DNA from: Caballeronia humi
GTDB taxonomy: Bacteria > Pseudomonadota > Gammaproteobacteria > Burkholderiales > Burkholderiaceae
Direction: 5' to 3'
Assembly: GCF_001544475.1 (NCBI RefSeq)
Contig: NZ_FCNW02000024.1
Span: 30,713-94,712 of the forward strand
Length of the DNA stretch: 64,000 nt
How positions within the stretch are numbered: the first letter of the stretch is position 1; each line of letters starts with the position of its first letter. Made by a program: the position numbers and the translations under genes. Positions 53,585 to 61,335 of the stretch are shown here, one piece after another. Under the pieces are notes generated by a model. The model worked only from the letters and a program-made list of their open reading frames with translations. It was not told where the DNA came from and made no database searches.

Positions 53585-54766
53585 ATGATGCGCGATCAGG
53601 CGGTCTTTCAGAGCACGAGCCGTGTCACCCAGCCGCAATTCTGGGGAGCGCTGCCGGCGCGCTGGGACAGCGACACCGACGACACCCTCGTCTGCTGCCA
53701 TGTCCGGCAGGAAACGCACGACGTGAAGAGCTTTTTCTTCCGCGCGCCGGCCGAACGTGCGTTCGTCTTCGAGCCGGGGCAGTTCATCACGCTGGAACTC
53801 GACATCGACGGCGAGACGATCAATCGCTGCTACACGATCTCGTCACCACCGACGCGGCCGCACACGATTTCGATCACCGTCAAGCGCGTGCCGGGTGGCA
53901 AGGTCTCGAACTGGCTGCACGATAACCTGCAGCCGGGTTCGAGCGTCCGCGTGCTCGGGCCGTCGGGTGAGTTCACCTGCGCGCGGCATCCGGCGCGCAA
54001 GTTCCTGTTTCTCTCGGCGGGATCGGGCGTCACGCCGCTGATGTCGATGAGCCGCGCGCATCACGAGCTGGGCGAAGACAGCGACATCGTGTTCGTGCAC
54101 AGCGCCCGCACACCTGACGACATCATCTTCGCGCGCGAACTCGATTTGATCGCGTCGAATCAAACGAATTTCCGCACGGCGTTCGTGTGCGAGCGCGTTG
54201 GGGCGCGTACGAGCTGGCCGGGCGTCACCGGCTTTCTGACGCTGCCGCTCCTGAAGCTGATCGCGCCGGACTTTCTCGAACGCGAAGTCTTTACCTGCGG
54301 GCCTGCACCGTACATGAAGGCCGTGCGCCATCTGCTCGACGAAGGCGGCTTTGATCGCAAGCAGTATCACGAAGAGAGCTTCTCGTTCGAAACGATCTCC
54401 GAAGTCGCCGCGCAACTGGCGACGGCGCATGTCGCCGATGCGTTGCATGGAACGCTTTCCGAAAACGTCGTCGGCTTTGCACCGGCGCCCGCGCCAGTCG
54501 AGACGAAGTTCAAGGTGAGCTTCGCGAAGAGCAATCGCGAGATCGAATGCGGCAGCGGGCAGCACGTGCTCGATGCCGCGAAGAAAGCGGGCGTGAGGCT
54601 CGCGGCATCGTGTACGCAGGGCATGTGCGGGACGTGCAAGGTCAAGCTCGTCTCGGGTGAAGTCGAGATGAAGCACGCGGGCGGCATCCGCCAGCGCGAA
54701 ATCGATCAGGGGATGGTGCTGCTGTGCTGTAGCAAACCGAAGACGGATCTCGTCGTCGACAAGTAA
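53585..54766 (+). CDS. gbcB: GbcB, ferredoxin reductase subunit of glycine betaine demethylase
   Basis: A 393-residue reductase with FAD, NAD and 2Fe-2S modules in order: RCYTIS (81-86) for FAD, SAGSGVTPLMSM (145-156) and FTCGPAPYMKAV for NAD, then a plant-type ferredoxin with Cys343, Cys348, Cys351 and Cys381. It supplies electrons from NADH to GbcA. An alternative start one codon later is possible (tandem ATG). It directly follows gbcA. Confidence 0.95.
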   Translation: MMRDQAVFQSTSRVTQPQFWGALPARWDSDTDDTLVCCHVRQETHDVKSFFFRAPAERAFVFEPGQFITLELDIDGETINRCYTISSPPTRPHTISITVKRVPGGKVSNWLHDNLQPGSSVRVLGPSGEFTCARHPARKFLFLSAGSGVTPLMSMSRAHHELGEDSDIVFVHSARTPDDIIFARELDLIASNQTNFRTAFVCERVGARTSWPGVTGFLTLPLLKLIAPDFLEREVFTCGPAPYMKAVRHLLDEGGFDRKQYHEESFSFETISEVAAQLATAHVADALHGTLSENVVGFAPAPAPVETKFKVSFAKSNREIECGSGQHVLDAAKKAGVRLAASCTQGMCGTCKVKLVSGEVEMKHAGGIRQREIDQGMVLLCCSKPKTDLVVDK

Positions 54767-54786
54767 GACGATTACTGATGACAGGC

Positions 54787-54820
54787 GACGTCGCAACAAG
54801 ACAACTGGACGTCGCAAAAC
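54787..54820. promoter_or_regulatory. 21-bp-phased direct repeat before the betaine-binding protein gene
   Basis: GACGTCGCAA begins at 54787 and again at 54808, exactly 21 bases apart, about 70-105 bases before the start of the binding protein. AraC-type dimers bind such two-turn direct repeats. The same GTCGCAA pair with the same phase precedes the porin gene at 61131, which suggests a shared regulator, most likely GbdR. Confidence 0.65.
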
Positions 54821-54890
54821 AACGTTACACGCCAATTCTGGCTGGCGATTCTGAGTGCTCAACGGCACGGACGGGAACGGGAGAACGACG

Positions 54891-55748
54891 ATGAGACTGA
54901 TCAAAAAACTGCTTGTCTTGAGCACAATGAGCGCGGCGCTGGCGGCAGTGAGCGTCGGCGTCTCGGCCGATACGAAACCCACCATCAAAATCGGCTACGT
55001 CGAAGGATGGGACGACAGCGTCGCGACCTCGAACGTGGCGGCGCGCATCATCGAGAAGCGCCTGGGTTACGAAGTGAAGCTCGTGCCGGTGGCAGCCGGC
55101 GTGATGTGGCAGGGCGTGGCGCGTGGCGACCTCGACGCCACGCTGTCCGCGTGGCTGCCGATCACGCACGGCGCGTACTGGAACAACTTCAAGGACAAGG
55201 TCGTCGACCTGGGTCCGAACTTCAACGATGCGAAGATCGGCCTGATCGTGCCGGAGAACGTCGATGTGAAGAGCCTCGACGATCTGCAGGCGAAGAAGGC
55301 GGAGTTCGGTTCGCGCATCGTCGGTATCGATGCGGGCGCGGGCGTCATGCAGAAGACGAGCGAAGCGATCAAGGCGTACAAGCTCGATTACCAGTTGATG
55401 CCGAGTTCGGGTAGCGCGATGACGGCGGAACTGGCGCGTTCGGAAGCGGCTAGCAAGCCGATTATCGTGACGGGCTGGAAGCCGCACTGGATGTTCGCGA
55501 AGTACAAGCTGAAATTCCTCGAAGATCCGAAGAAGGTGTTTGGTGAGGCCGAGCATGTGGATAGCGTCGTGAATCCGGAGCTGGAGAAGAAGGCGCCGAC
55601 GGTTGTCGCGTTCCTGAAGAAGTTCCAGTGGAAGCCGGGCGAGATCGACAGCGTGATGCTCGCGACGCAAAACGGCGAGAAGCCGACAGCCGCCGCCGAT
55701 GCGTGGATCGGCGCGCATGGCGATCGGGTGGATAGCTGGGTGAAGTAG
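54891..55748 (+). CDS. Glycine betaine ABC transporter substrate-binding protein
   Basis: A 285-residue OpuAC/ProX-type binding protein. A signal peptide (about 1-23, VSVGVSA-DT) precedes IKIGYVEGWDDSVATSNVAARIIEK, the first lobe. Trp residues for an aromatic cage are available in VEGWDD, SAWLPITHG and VTGWKPHWMF. There is no ABC ATPase or permease gene beside it, so it would be an orphan binding protein that shares a core transporter encoded elsewhere, as known for Pseudomonas CaiX and BetX. It has its own candidate operator and lies 124 bases after gbcB. Confidence 0.88.
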   Translation: MRLIKKLLVLSTMSAALAAVSVGVSADTKPTIKIGYVEGWDDSVATSNVAARIIEKRLGYEVKLVPVAAGVMWQGVARGDLDATLSAWLPITHGAYWNNFKDKVVDLGPNFNDAKIGLIVPENVDVKSLDDLQAKKAEFGSRIVGIDAGAGVMQKTSEAIKAYKLDYQLMPSSGSAMTAELARSEAASKPIIVTGWKPHWMFAKYKLKFLEDPKKVFGEAEHVDSVVNPELEKKAPTVVAFLKKFQWKPGEIDSVMLATQNGEKPTAAADAWIGAHGDRVDSWVK

Positions 55749-55765
55749 TGGGGTCGCTGGCGCTC

Positions 55766-55787
55766 GGGGGTGGGGTTGGGGTTGGGG
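55766..55787 (+). other. G-quadruplex-prone tract
   Basis: Four G-runs (G5-T-G4-TT-G4-TT-G4) separated by one or two T, a perfect quadruplex pattern, 17 bases after the betaine-binding protein stop and at the outer edge of the palindromic repeat. Confidence 0.75.
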
Positions 55788-56542
55788 TTTCAACCGTTTG
55801 ATGCGCTTGTGCTCCGATGGAACTTGCTTTCTTTGCGGTTTATTAGCTCTGCCCCTGTCCGGGGCGGGACTCACTTTCTTTGCTGCTGCAAAGAAAATAA
55901 GCAAAGAAAGCAGCTTCCAACCGCCAGTGCTAACGGTCCATCACTCGCATAAAGAGCGGATTGGCGCTGGAGAGTAAGTGTCGCCCTCACGGTAGAACCC
56001 GGCTTGGCTCGCGGACCCACTGTGGCGACGCGCGCTTTCTCTGAGTGGTATGCACTCCGGTTGGCTCCGTCCTCGCTTCGCTCGGACGGTGGGCTCACTG
56101 AAACCCATCGTTTCTCCGGTGCTCACACTTCGAGCCACGGTTAGCGACTTTTTGCTCCTTGGTTAGTCTGCCTACGTCAATTGCCCTGGTCTGCGGCATG
56201 TGGACTACTGCTGACCTTAATTCACACGCGGTGCACCCCACGTCTGAGCGCGTAGCGCGAGGACGGATGTATGACTGCGGCACCTGTCCGTTGTACTGCT
56301 AGTTGCCACAGTGGGTCCGCGAGCCAAGCCGGGTTCCACCGTGAGGGCGACACTTACTCTCCAGCGCCAATCCCAATCAAACGCTAGTGATGGATTGGAG
56401 CACTGGCGGTTGGAAGCTGCTTTCTTTGCTTACTTTCTTTGCAGCAGCAAAGAAAGTGAGTCCCGCCCCGGACAGGGGCAGAGCAAATAGACCGAAAAGA
56501 AAGCAAGTTTCATAGAAGCCTAAGCGCATCAAACGGTTGAAA

Positions 56543-56563
56543 CCCCAACCCCAACCCCAACCC
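56543..56563 (-). other. G-quadruplex-prone tract on the minus strand
   Basis: C4-AA-C4-AA-C4-AA-C3 on the plus strand gives four G-runs on the minus strand. It mirrors the tract at 55766 at the other edge of the repeat, 12 bases downstream of the purU stop. Confidence 0.7.
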
Positions 56564-56575
56564 AAGCGCCAGCGC

Positions 56576-57448
56576 CTACAACACAACCGTCCGATCCCCA
56601 TTAATAAACACGCGCCGCTCGATAAACGCCTTCACTGCCCGCGCGAGCGTAATGCATTCCACATCGCGCCCCGTCGCGAGCAGCCGCTCCGGGCTGTACG
56701 AATGATCGACGCGTTCCACTTCCTGCTCGATGATCGGGCCTTCGTCGAGATCGTCGGTGACGAAGTGCGCCGTCGCGCCGATCAGCTTCACGCCACGCGC
56801 ATGCGCCTGGTGATAAGGCTTCGCGCCCTTGAAGCCGGGCAGGAACGAGTGATGGATGTTGATCGCGCGCGCCGCGAGCTTGCGGCTCGTGTCGCCGGAA
56901 AGGATCTGCATGTAGCGCGCGAGGATCATCAATTCGGCGCCCGAGCTCTCGAACAAGTCGATGAGACGCGCTTCCTGCTGCTGCTTGGTATCGGCGGTGA
57001 TCGGCAGATGATGAAACGGCAGGCCATGCTGCACGGCGAGCGGTTCGAGATCACGATGATTCGACCCGATCCCGACAATATCCATCTTCAACTCGCCCAT
57101 GCGCCAGCGGAACAGCAGATCGGCGAGACAGTGCTCCAGCTTCGACACCATGATCAACACCTTCGGCCGCGCGCCGACGTCGTGCATCGCCCACGTCATG
57201 TGAAAACGCACCGCGATCGATTCGAACTCGCGCTTGAGCGCCTCGATCTGCAACGTCTCGTCGCGCTCGACGCCATGAAACACGCAGCGCACGAAAAAGC
57301 GCTCGCTCAGGTCGTCGTCGAAGACGGTCAGTTCGTCGATGTAGCAATGATGCCGGTCGAGAAAGCCGACGACGGCGGCAACCTGGCCCGCCGCGCTCGG
57401 ACACGCCACGGTAAGCACCAGTTGATGAGGACGGGAATCGGCGGACAT
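56576..57448 (-). CDS. purU: PurU, formyltetrahydrofolate deformylase
   Basis: A 290-residue enzyme that splits 10-formyl-tetrahydrofolate to formate and tetrahydrofolate. An N-terminal ACT domain (about 8-85) is followed by the formyltransferase-like domain with the catalytic Asn-His-Asp set: NHR in IGSNHRD, INIHHSFLPGFKGAKPY and ATAHFVTDDLDEGPIIEQ. Length is normal. The ATG 57448 follows GGAGAG; an upstream extension is unlikely. Methyl groups taken from betaine load tetrahydrofolate, and PurU recycles it, which explains its place between the betaine and choline-sulfate genes. Confidence 0.95.
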   Translation of the reverse strand: MSADSRPHQLVLTVACPSAAGQVAAVVGFLDRHHCYIDELTVFDDDLSERFFVRCVFHGVERDETLQIEALKREFESIAVRFHMTWAMHDVGARPKVLIMVSKLEHCLADLLFRWRMGELKMDIVGIGSNHRDLEPLAVQHGLPFHHLPITADTKQQQEARLIDLFESSGAELMILARYMQILSGDTSRKLAARAINIHHSFLPGFKGAKPYHQAHARGVKLIGATAHFVTDDLDEGPIIEQEVERVDHSYSPERLLATGRDVECITLARAVKAFIERRVFINGDRTVVL

Positions 57449-57572
57449 GCGCTCTCCAGAGTGCGATTGGTCCGCGCCGCGAATACGGCGCGCATGTTCG
57501 CAGTAGAGCAAATGGAAGGCACGCGCGGATAGAAGCTAAACGCCGTGACGCTGGAACGGGAGCGTCAAAGCG

Positions 57573-58481
57573 TCATTCGATGCCGCATTCGTCCAGCAGC
57601 CACTGGCGAAACGCTGTGATCGTGGGCGTCGGGGCACGCTGGGTGGCAAGCAAATAGCCGCGCTCGGTCACGACGGGCGCATCGAAGAGCGGCACGAGTT
57701 GTCCCGTCGCGATCAGTTCATTGACGAGCGGCGCCCAGCCAAGTGCCACGCCTTGCCCCATGATCGCCGCGTGCGCGACGAACGCGTAGCTGTTGAACGT
57801 GATGCCGCGATGCGCGGGCGGCGCATTGAGCCCGTGCGCGCCGAACCAGTCATTCCACGAGAGCCAGCGCGCGGGCGTGGTCGGTTCGAGATGCAGTAAA
57901 GGGAGCGTCGCAAGATCGGTGGGCACGCGCGGCTTCGCATTGGCCGCGAGAAACGACGGGCTGCACACTGGCGTGACCTCCTCGGCAAACAGCTTCACGA
58001 CATCATGCGCGCCCCAGTCAGCGTGCGGATCGCCGAAAGCGATCGCGATGTCCGCATGATCGTGCGAGGTATCGAAAACGTTTTGTGACGTGATGATCTT
58101 CACATCCACGTCGGGCATCAGTGCCTTGAATTGCGAGAGCCGCGGCATCAGCCAATAAGTAGCGAAGCCGAAATCGGTGGAGAGCGTGAGCGTGCGCGGC
58201 GTGTGGCGCGCGCGGATATCAGCGGTGGCAAGGCGGATCGTGTCGAGTGCCTGCCGCACAGCTTCGAAGAGACGCGTGCCGTCTTCGGTCAGCGTGACGC
58301 CGCGATGACCGCGCTCGAAGAGCGGCGCGCCGAGCGCTTCCTCGAGTTGCACGACGCGCTGACTGACCGCCGGCTGCGTCGAGCCGAGTTCGCGCGCGGC
58401 CGCGGTGAAGCTCGCGAGACGCGCAGCGGACTCGAACATCGATAGCGCCTGCATCGGCGGCAAGCGGTCCTGCCTCGGCAT
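57573..58481 (-). CDS. LysR-type regulator of the choline-sulfatase gene
   Basis: A 302-residue LysR protein of the GcvA/choline-sulfate type. Its helix-turn-helix is at about 10-70 (LSMFESAARLASFTAAARELGSTQPAVSQRVVQLEEALG) and its co-inducer domain follows (TLTLSTDFGFATYWLMPRL). It is divergent from betC, with a T-N11-A palindrome in the shared 124-base promoter region, so it probably controls betC-choX in response to choline sulfate or choline. The purU gene lies 124 bases downstream on the same strand. Confidence 0.88.
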   Translation of the reverse strand: MPRQDRLPPMQALSMFESAARLASFTAAARELGSTQPAVSQRVVQLEEALGAPLFERGHRGVTLTEDGTRLFEAVRQALDTIRLATADIRARHTPRTLTLSTDFGFATYWLMPRLSQFKALMPDVDVKIITSQNVFDTSHDHADIAIAFGDPHADWGAHDVVKLFAEEVTPVCSPSFLAANAKPRVPTDLATLPLLHLEPTTPARWLSWNDWFGAHGLNAPPAHRGITFNSYAFVAHAAIMGQGVALGWAPLVNELIATGQLVPLFDAPVVTERGYLLATQRAPTPTITAFRQWLLDECGIE

Positions 58482-58490
58482 AACTCCCCC

Positions 58491-58504
58491 TTATGGGCAC
58501 ATAA
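58491..58504. promoter_or_regulatory. LysR-type palindrome between the regulator and betC
   Basis: TTATG-GGCA-CATAA is a perfect five-base inverted repeat matching the LysR T-N11-A pattern. It lies ten bases before the regulator start and about 100 bases before betC, the usual place for an autoregulated LysR site. Confidence 0.55.
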
Positions 58505-58605
58505 CGAATTGCCGTCTTCACAGCGCGCTAATGACCGGCAATAGTGGCGTTCATGGCCACGCCCGCGCGCGGCCGCTTGTTCGATTCTATTCGAGGCACG
58601 TTCAC

Positions 58606-60147
58606 ATGCTCAGCACGAAACAAAATATCCTTATCCTCATGGCCGACCAGATGACACCGTTCGCGCTCGCCGCTTACGGGCATCGCCTGACGAAGACGCC
58701 GAATCTCGATCGGCTCGCGAAAGAGGGCGTCGTGTTCGATTCGGCCTATTGTGCGAGCCCTCTGTGCGCGCCGTCGCGTTTCTCGTTTCTGTCGGGCAAG
58801 CTGCCTTCAAAAATCGGCGCGTATGACAACGCGGCAGAGTTTCCGTCGCAAACGCTGACGTTCGCGCATTACCTGCGCGCGGAGGGGTATCGCACGGTGC
58901 TATCGGGCAAGATGCATTTCTGCGGTGCAGATCAATTGCATGGCTTCGAGGAGCGCCTCACCACCGACATCTATCCCGCCGATTTCGGCTGGACACCCGA
59001 CTGGGAGCACTTCGAAAAGCGCCCGACGTGGTATCACAACATGAGCTCGGTGATCGACGCGGGTCCGTGCGTGCGCACGAATCAGCTCGACTTCGACGAT
59101 GAAGTCACGTTCACCACGCGTCAAAAGCTCTTCGACATCGCGCGCGAACGCAACGCCGGCCGCGACGCGCGACCGTTCTGCATGGTCGCGTCGCTCACGC
59201 ATCCGCACGACCCGTACGCGATCCCGCAGAAGTACTGGGACATGTATCGCGACGAAGACATCGAGATGCCCGTGCATCGCGATTCGCTGGAAGCCAGCGA
59301 TCCGCATTCAAAGCGCCTGCGCTACGTCTATGAAGCGGATCGCACGCCGCCCACCGACCAGCAGATTCGCAACGCACGCCGCGCGTACTATGGCGCGATC
59401 TCCTACGTCGACGATCAGTTCGGCGCGATCCTCGAAGCGCTGAAGGAATCGGGGCTTGACAAGGACACGATCGTCATCGTCACGTCGGATCACGGCGAGA
59501 TGCTCGGCGAGCGGGGCCTCTGGTACAAGATGACGTTCTTCGAAGGCGGCTGTCGCGTGCCGCTCATCGTGCACGCGCCGCAGCAATTCGATGCGCATCG
59601 CGTGGGCGCGTCGGTCTCGCATCTGGACTTGCTGCCGACGCTCGTCGAACTCGGCCGGGGCACGCCGCGCGACGCATGGCCCGACGCGCCCGATGGACGC
59701 AGCCTCGTGCCGCATCTGCGCAACGAGCGCGATACGCACGATGAAGCCATCGGCGAATATCTCGGTGAAGGTGCTATCGCGCCGATCGTGATGCTGCGGC
59801 GCGGGCGCTTCAAGTTCATCCACACGCCCGCCGATCCCGATCAGCTTTACGATCTTCAGAACGATCCGCTCGAACGCAACAACCTGGCATCTAACGCGGA
59901 TCATGCAAAGGAAGCCGCTGCGTTTCGCGAAGAGATTGCGAAGCGCTGGGATCTCGCCGCATTGCACGATCAAGTCATCGCGAGCCAGCGTCGCCGCCAC
60001 TTTCATTTCGAAGCGACCACGCGCGGCGTGATCGAATCGTGGGACTGGCAGCCGCATGTGGATGCGAGCCAGCGCTATATGCGCAATCACATCGATCTCG
60101 ATGCGCTGGAAGCGATGGCCCGCTTTCCGGCCGTCGCTCATTCCTGA
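58606..60147 (+). CDS. betC: Choline-sulfatase
   Basis: A 513-residue type I sulfatase that cleaves choline-O-sulfate to choline and sulfate in the cytoplasm. The formylglycine signature is C54-A-P-S-R58 within YCASPLCAPSRFSFLSGK; Cys54 is converted to formylglycine. Metal ligands include Asp14 (LMADQM) and the SDHGEMLGERGLW block near 290. The C-terminal RRRHFHFEATTRGVIESWDW is the choline-sulfatase extension that binds the choline group. The ATG at 58606 starts the catalytic domain. choX follows after 30 bases. Confidence 0.95.
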   Translation: MLSTKQNILILMADQMTPFALAAYGHRLTKTPNLDRLAKEGVVFDSAYCASPLCAPSRFSFLSGKLPSKIGAYDNAAEFPSQTLTFAHYLRAEGYRTVLSGKMHFCGADQLHGFEERLTTDIYPADFGWTPDWEHFEKRPTWYHNMSSVIDAGPCVRTNQLDFDDEVTFTTRQKLFDIARERNAGRDARPFCMVASLTHPHDPYAIPQKYWDMYRDEDIEMPVHRDSLEASDPHSKRLRYVYEADRTPPTDQQIRNARRAYYGAISYVDDQFGAILEALKESGLDKDTIVIVTSDHGEMLGERGLWYKMTFFEGGCRVPLIVHAPQQFDAHRVGASVSHLDLLPTLVELGRGTPRDAWPDAPDGRSLVPHLRNERDTHDEAIGEYLGEGAIAPIVMLRRGRFKFIHTPADPDQLYDLQNDPLERNNLASNADHAKEAAAFREEIAKRWDLAALHDQVIASQRRRHFHFEATTRGVIESWDWQPHVDASQRYMRNHIDLDALEAMARFPAVAHS

Positions 60148-60177
60148 GCCACACCTACCCACACCAAGGAAGCCGAC

Positions 60178-61125
60178 ATGAAAAAGCCCTTCAAACAAGC
60201 GGTATTCGGCGCGGCCCTGCTATGCGCGGCGGCTATCGCTTCGGCCGCCGAGCCGCAGGCCTGCACGCAAGTGCGCATGGCAGGGCCCGGCTGGTCCGAT
60301 ATCGACGCCACCAATGCAATGACCGGCGTCGTGCTTAAGGCGCTCGGCTACAAGCAGAATGTGGCGAACCTCTCGGTGCCGATTACTTATCAGGGCTTGA
60401 AGAAAGGGCAGATCGATGTGTTCCTCGGCAACTGGATGCCAGCGCAGGCGCCGCTCGTGAAGCCGTTCGTCGAGGAGAAATCGATCGATGTCGTACATCC
60501 GAATCTGAGCAACGCGAAGTTCACGCTGGCTGTTCCCGACTACGTGGCAGCGGCGGGCGTCCATACGTTTGCGGACCTCGAGAAGAACGCCGACAAGTTC
60601 GACAGCAAGATCTACGGCATCGAACCGGGCGCGCCGGCGAACCAGAACATCAAGAAGATGGTTGATGAAAAGGCGTTCGGTTTAGGCGGCTGGAAGCTCG
60701 TGGAGTCGAGCGAAACCGCCATGTTGACGCAAGTCGATCGAGCCGTGCGAGACAAGAAATGGATTGTATTTTTGGCGTGGGAACCGCACTTGATGAACAC
60801 GAAGTTCAAGCTGACTTATCTCGATGGCGGCGACCAGTACTTCGGCCCGAACTACGGCGGCGCCACCGTGAACACGGTCGCGCGTTCGGGTTACGAGGCG
60901 CAATGCCCGAACGTCGCGCGGCTTTTCAAGCAGCTCACGTTCAATGTCGATCTTGAGAACGGCGTCATCACCGAAGTGCTAGAGAAGAAGACGAGCCTCG
61001 ACCTGGCCGCGACCGATGCGTTGAAGCGCCACCCCGAGTTGCTCAAGACCTGGCTCAACGGCGTGAATACCGCGAGCGGCGCGAACGGCCTTCAGGCGGT
61101 GCAGACGGCGCTTGGCGTGAAATAG
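60178..61125 (+). CDS. choX: ChoX, choline ABC transporter substrate-binding protein
   Basis: A 315-residue binding protein. A signal peptide ends at IASA-AEP. The ChoX core has VRMAGPGWSDIDATNAMTG, SVPITYQGLKKGQIDVFLGNWMP and FLAWEPHLMN, with Trp and Tyr residues suited to a choline aromatic cage. Two Cys (mature-region QACTQ and EAQCPN) could form the disulfide reported for ChoX. The ABC permease and ATPase (choW, choV) are absent from the window. It is 30 bases after betC in one operon. Confidence 0.93.
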   Translation: MKKPFKQAVFGAALLCAAAIASAAEPQACTQVRMAGPGWSDIDATNAMTGVVLKALGYKQNVANLSVPITYQGLKKGQIDVFLGNWMPAQAPLVKPFVEEKSIDVVHPNLSNAKFTLAVPDYVAAAGVHTFADLEKNADKFDSKIYGIEPGAPANQNIKKMVDEKAFGLGGWKLVESSETAMLTQVDRAVRDKKWIVFLAWEPHLMNTKFKLTYLDGGDQYFGPNYGGATVNTVARSGYEAQCPNVARLFKQLTFNVDLENGVITEVLEKKTSLDLAATDALKRHPELLKTWLNGVNTASGANGLQAVQTALGVK

Positions 61126-61130
61126 CGGCG

Positions 61131-61160
61131 TAGTCGCAACTGGACAGATTCGCGTCGCAA
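61131..61160. promoter_or_regulatory. 21-bp-phased direct repeat before the porin gene
   Basis: GTCGCAA occurs at 61133 and 61154, exactly 21 bases apart. The left half reads GTCGCAAC-TG-GACA, close to GTCGCAAC-AA-GACA before the betaine-binding protein gene. It lies about 175-200 bases before the porin start. Confidence 0.65.
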
Positions 61161-61335
61161 TGGGTCGAGCGGTCATCAATATGGACCCTTACTTTTACGT
61201 CATCGACGCATGCGTCAATGCGCCGCTCAAGCTGCACTGCAACCCCAAGCCCCACGTCACACGAAGGCCGCTGACATCGCGCGGCGGCTTTCGCTTCGTC
61301 CATTCAAACACGCAGGTCCAGCAGGGGAAAGCCAG

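Larger units (their letters stand above)
55755..56572. repeat. Palindromic non-coding repeat element, complete copy
   Basis: The left arm (about 55791-56033) and the right arm (about 56303-56539) are imperfect inverted copies of about 240 bases, separated by a 269-base core. Both arms hold the hairpin CTTTCTTTGC-TGCT-GCAAAGAAAG and a GCCCC/GGGGC hairpin. The similarity extends outward into GGGGTT repeats at both outer ends. The core has two further hairpin modules (near 56083 and 56248). Longest frames are about 75 codons and lack ribosome sites. A second copy begins at 63528. No gene is seen in this 827-base gap. Confidence 0.85.

Noticed and set aside
55770..55952. Small open frame inside the palindromic repeat, with a near-identical version at 63515-63718
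   Set aside because: Both come from the repeated arm sequence, lack ribosome sites, and differ only as the repeat copies differ.
55755..56572. Insertion sequence
   Set aside because: The inverted arms suggested an IS, but no transposase-like frame exists and the arms are far longer than IS ends.
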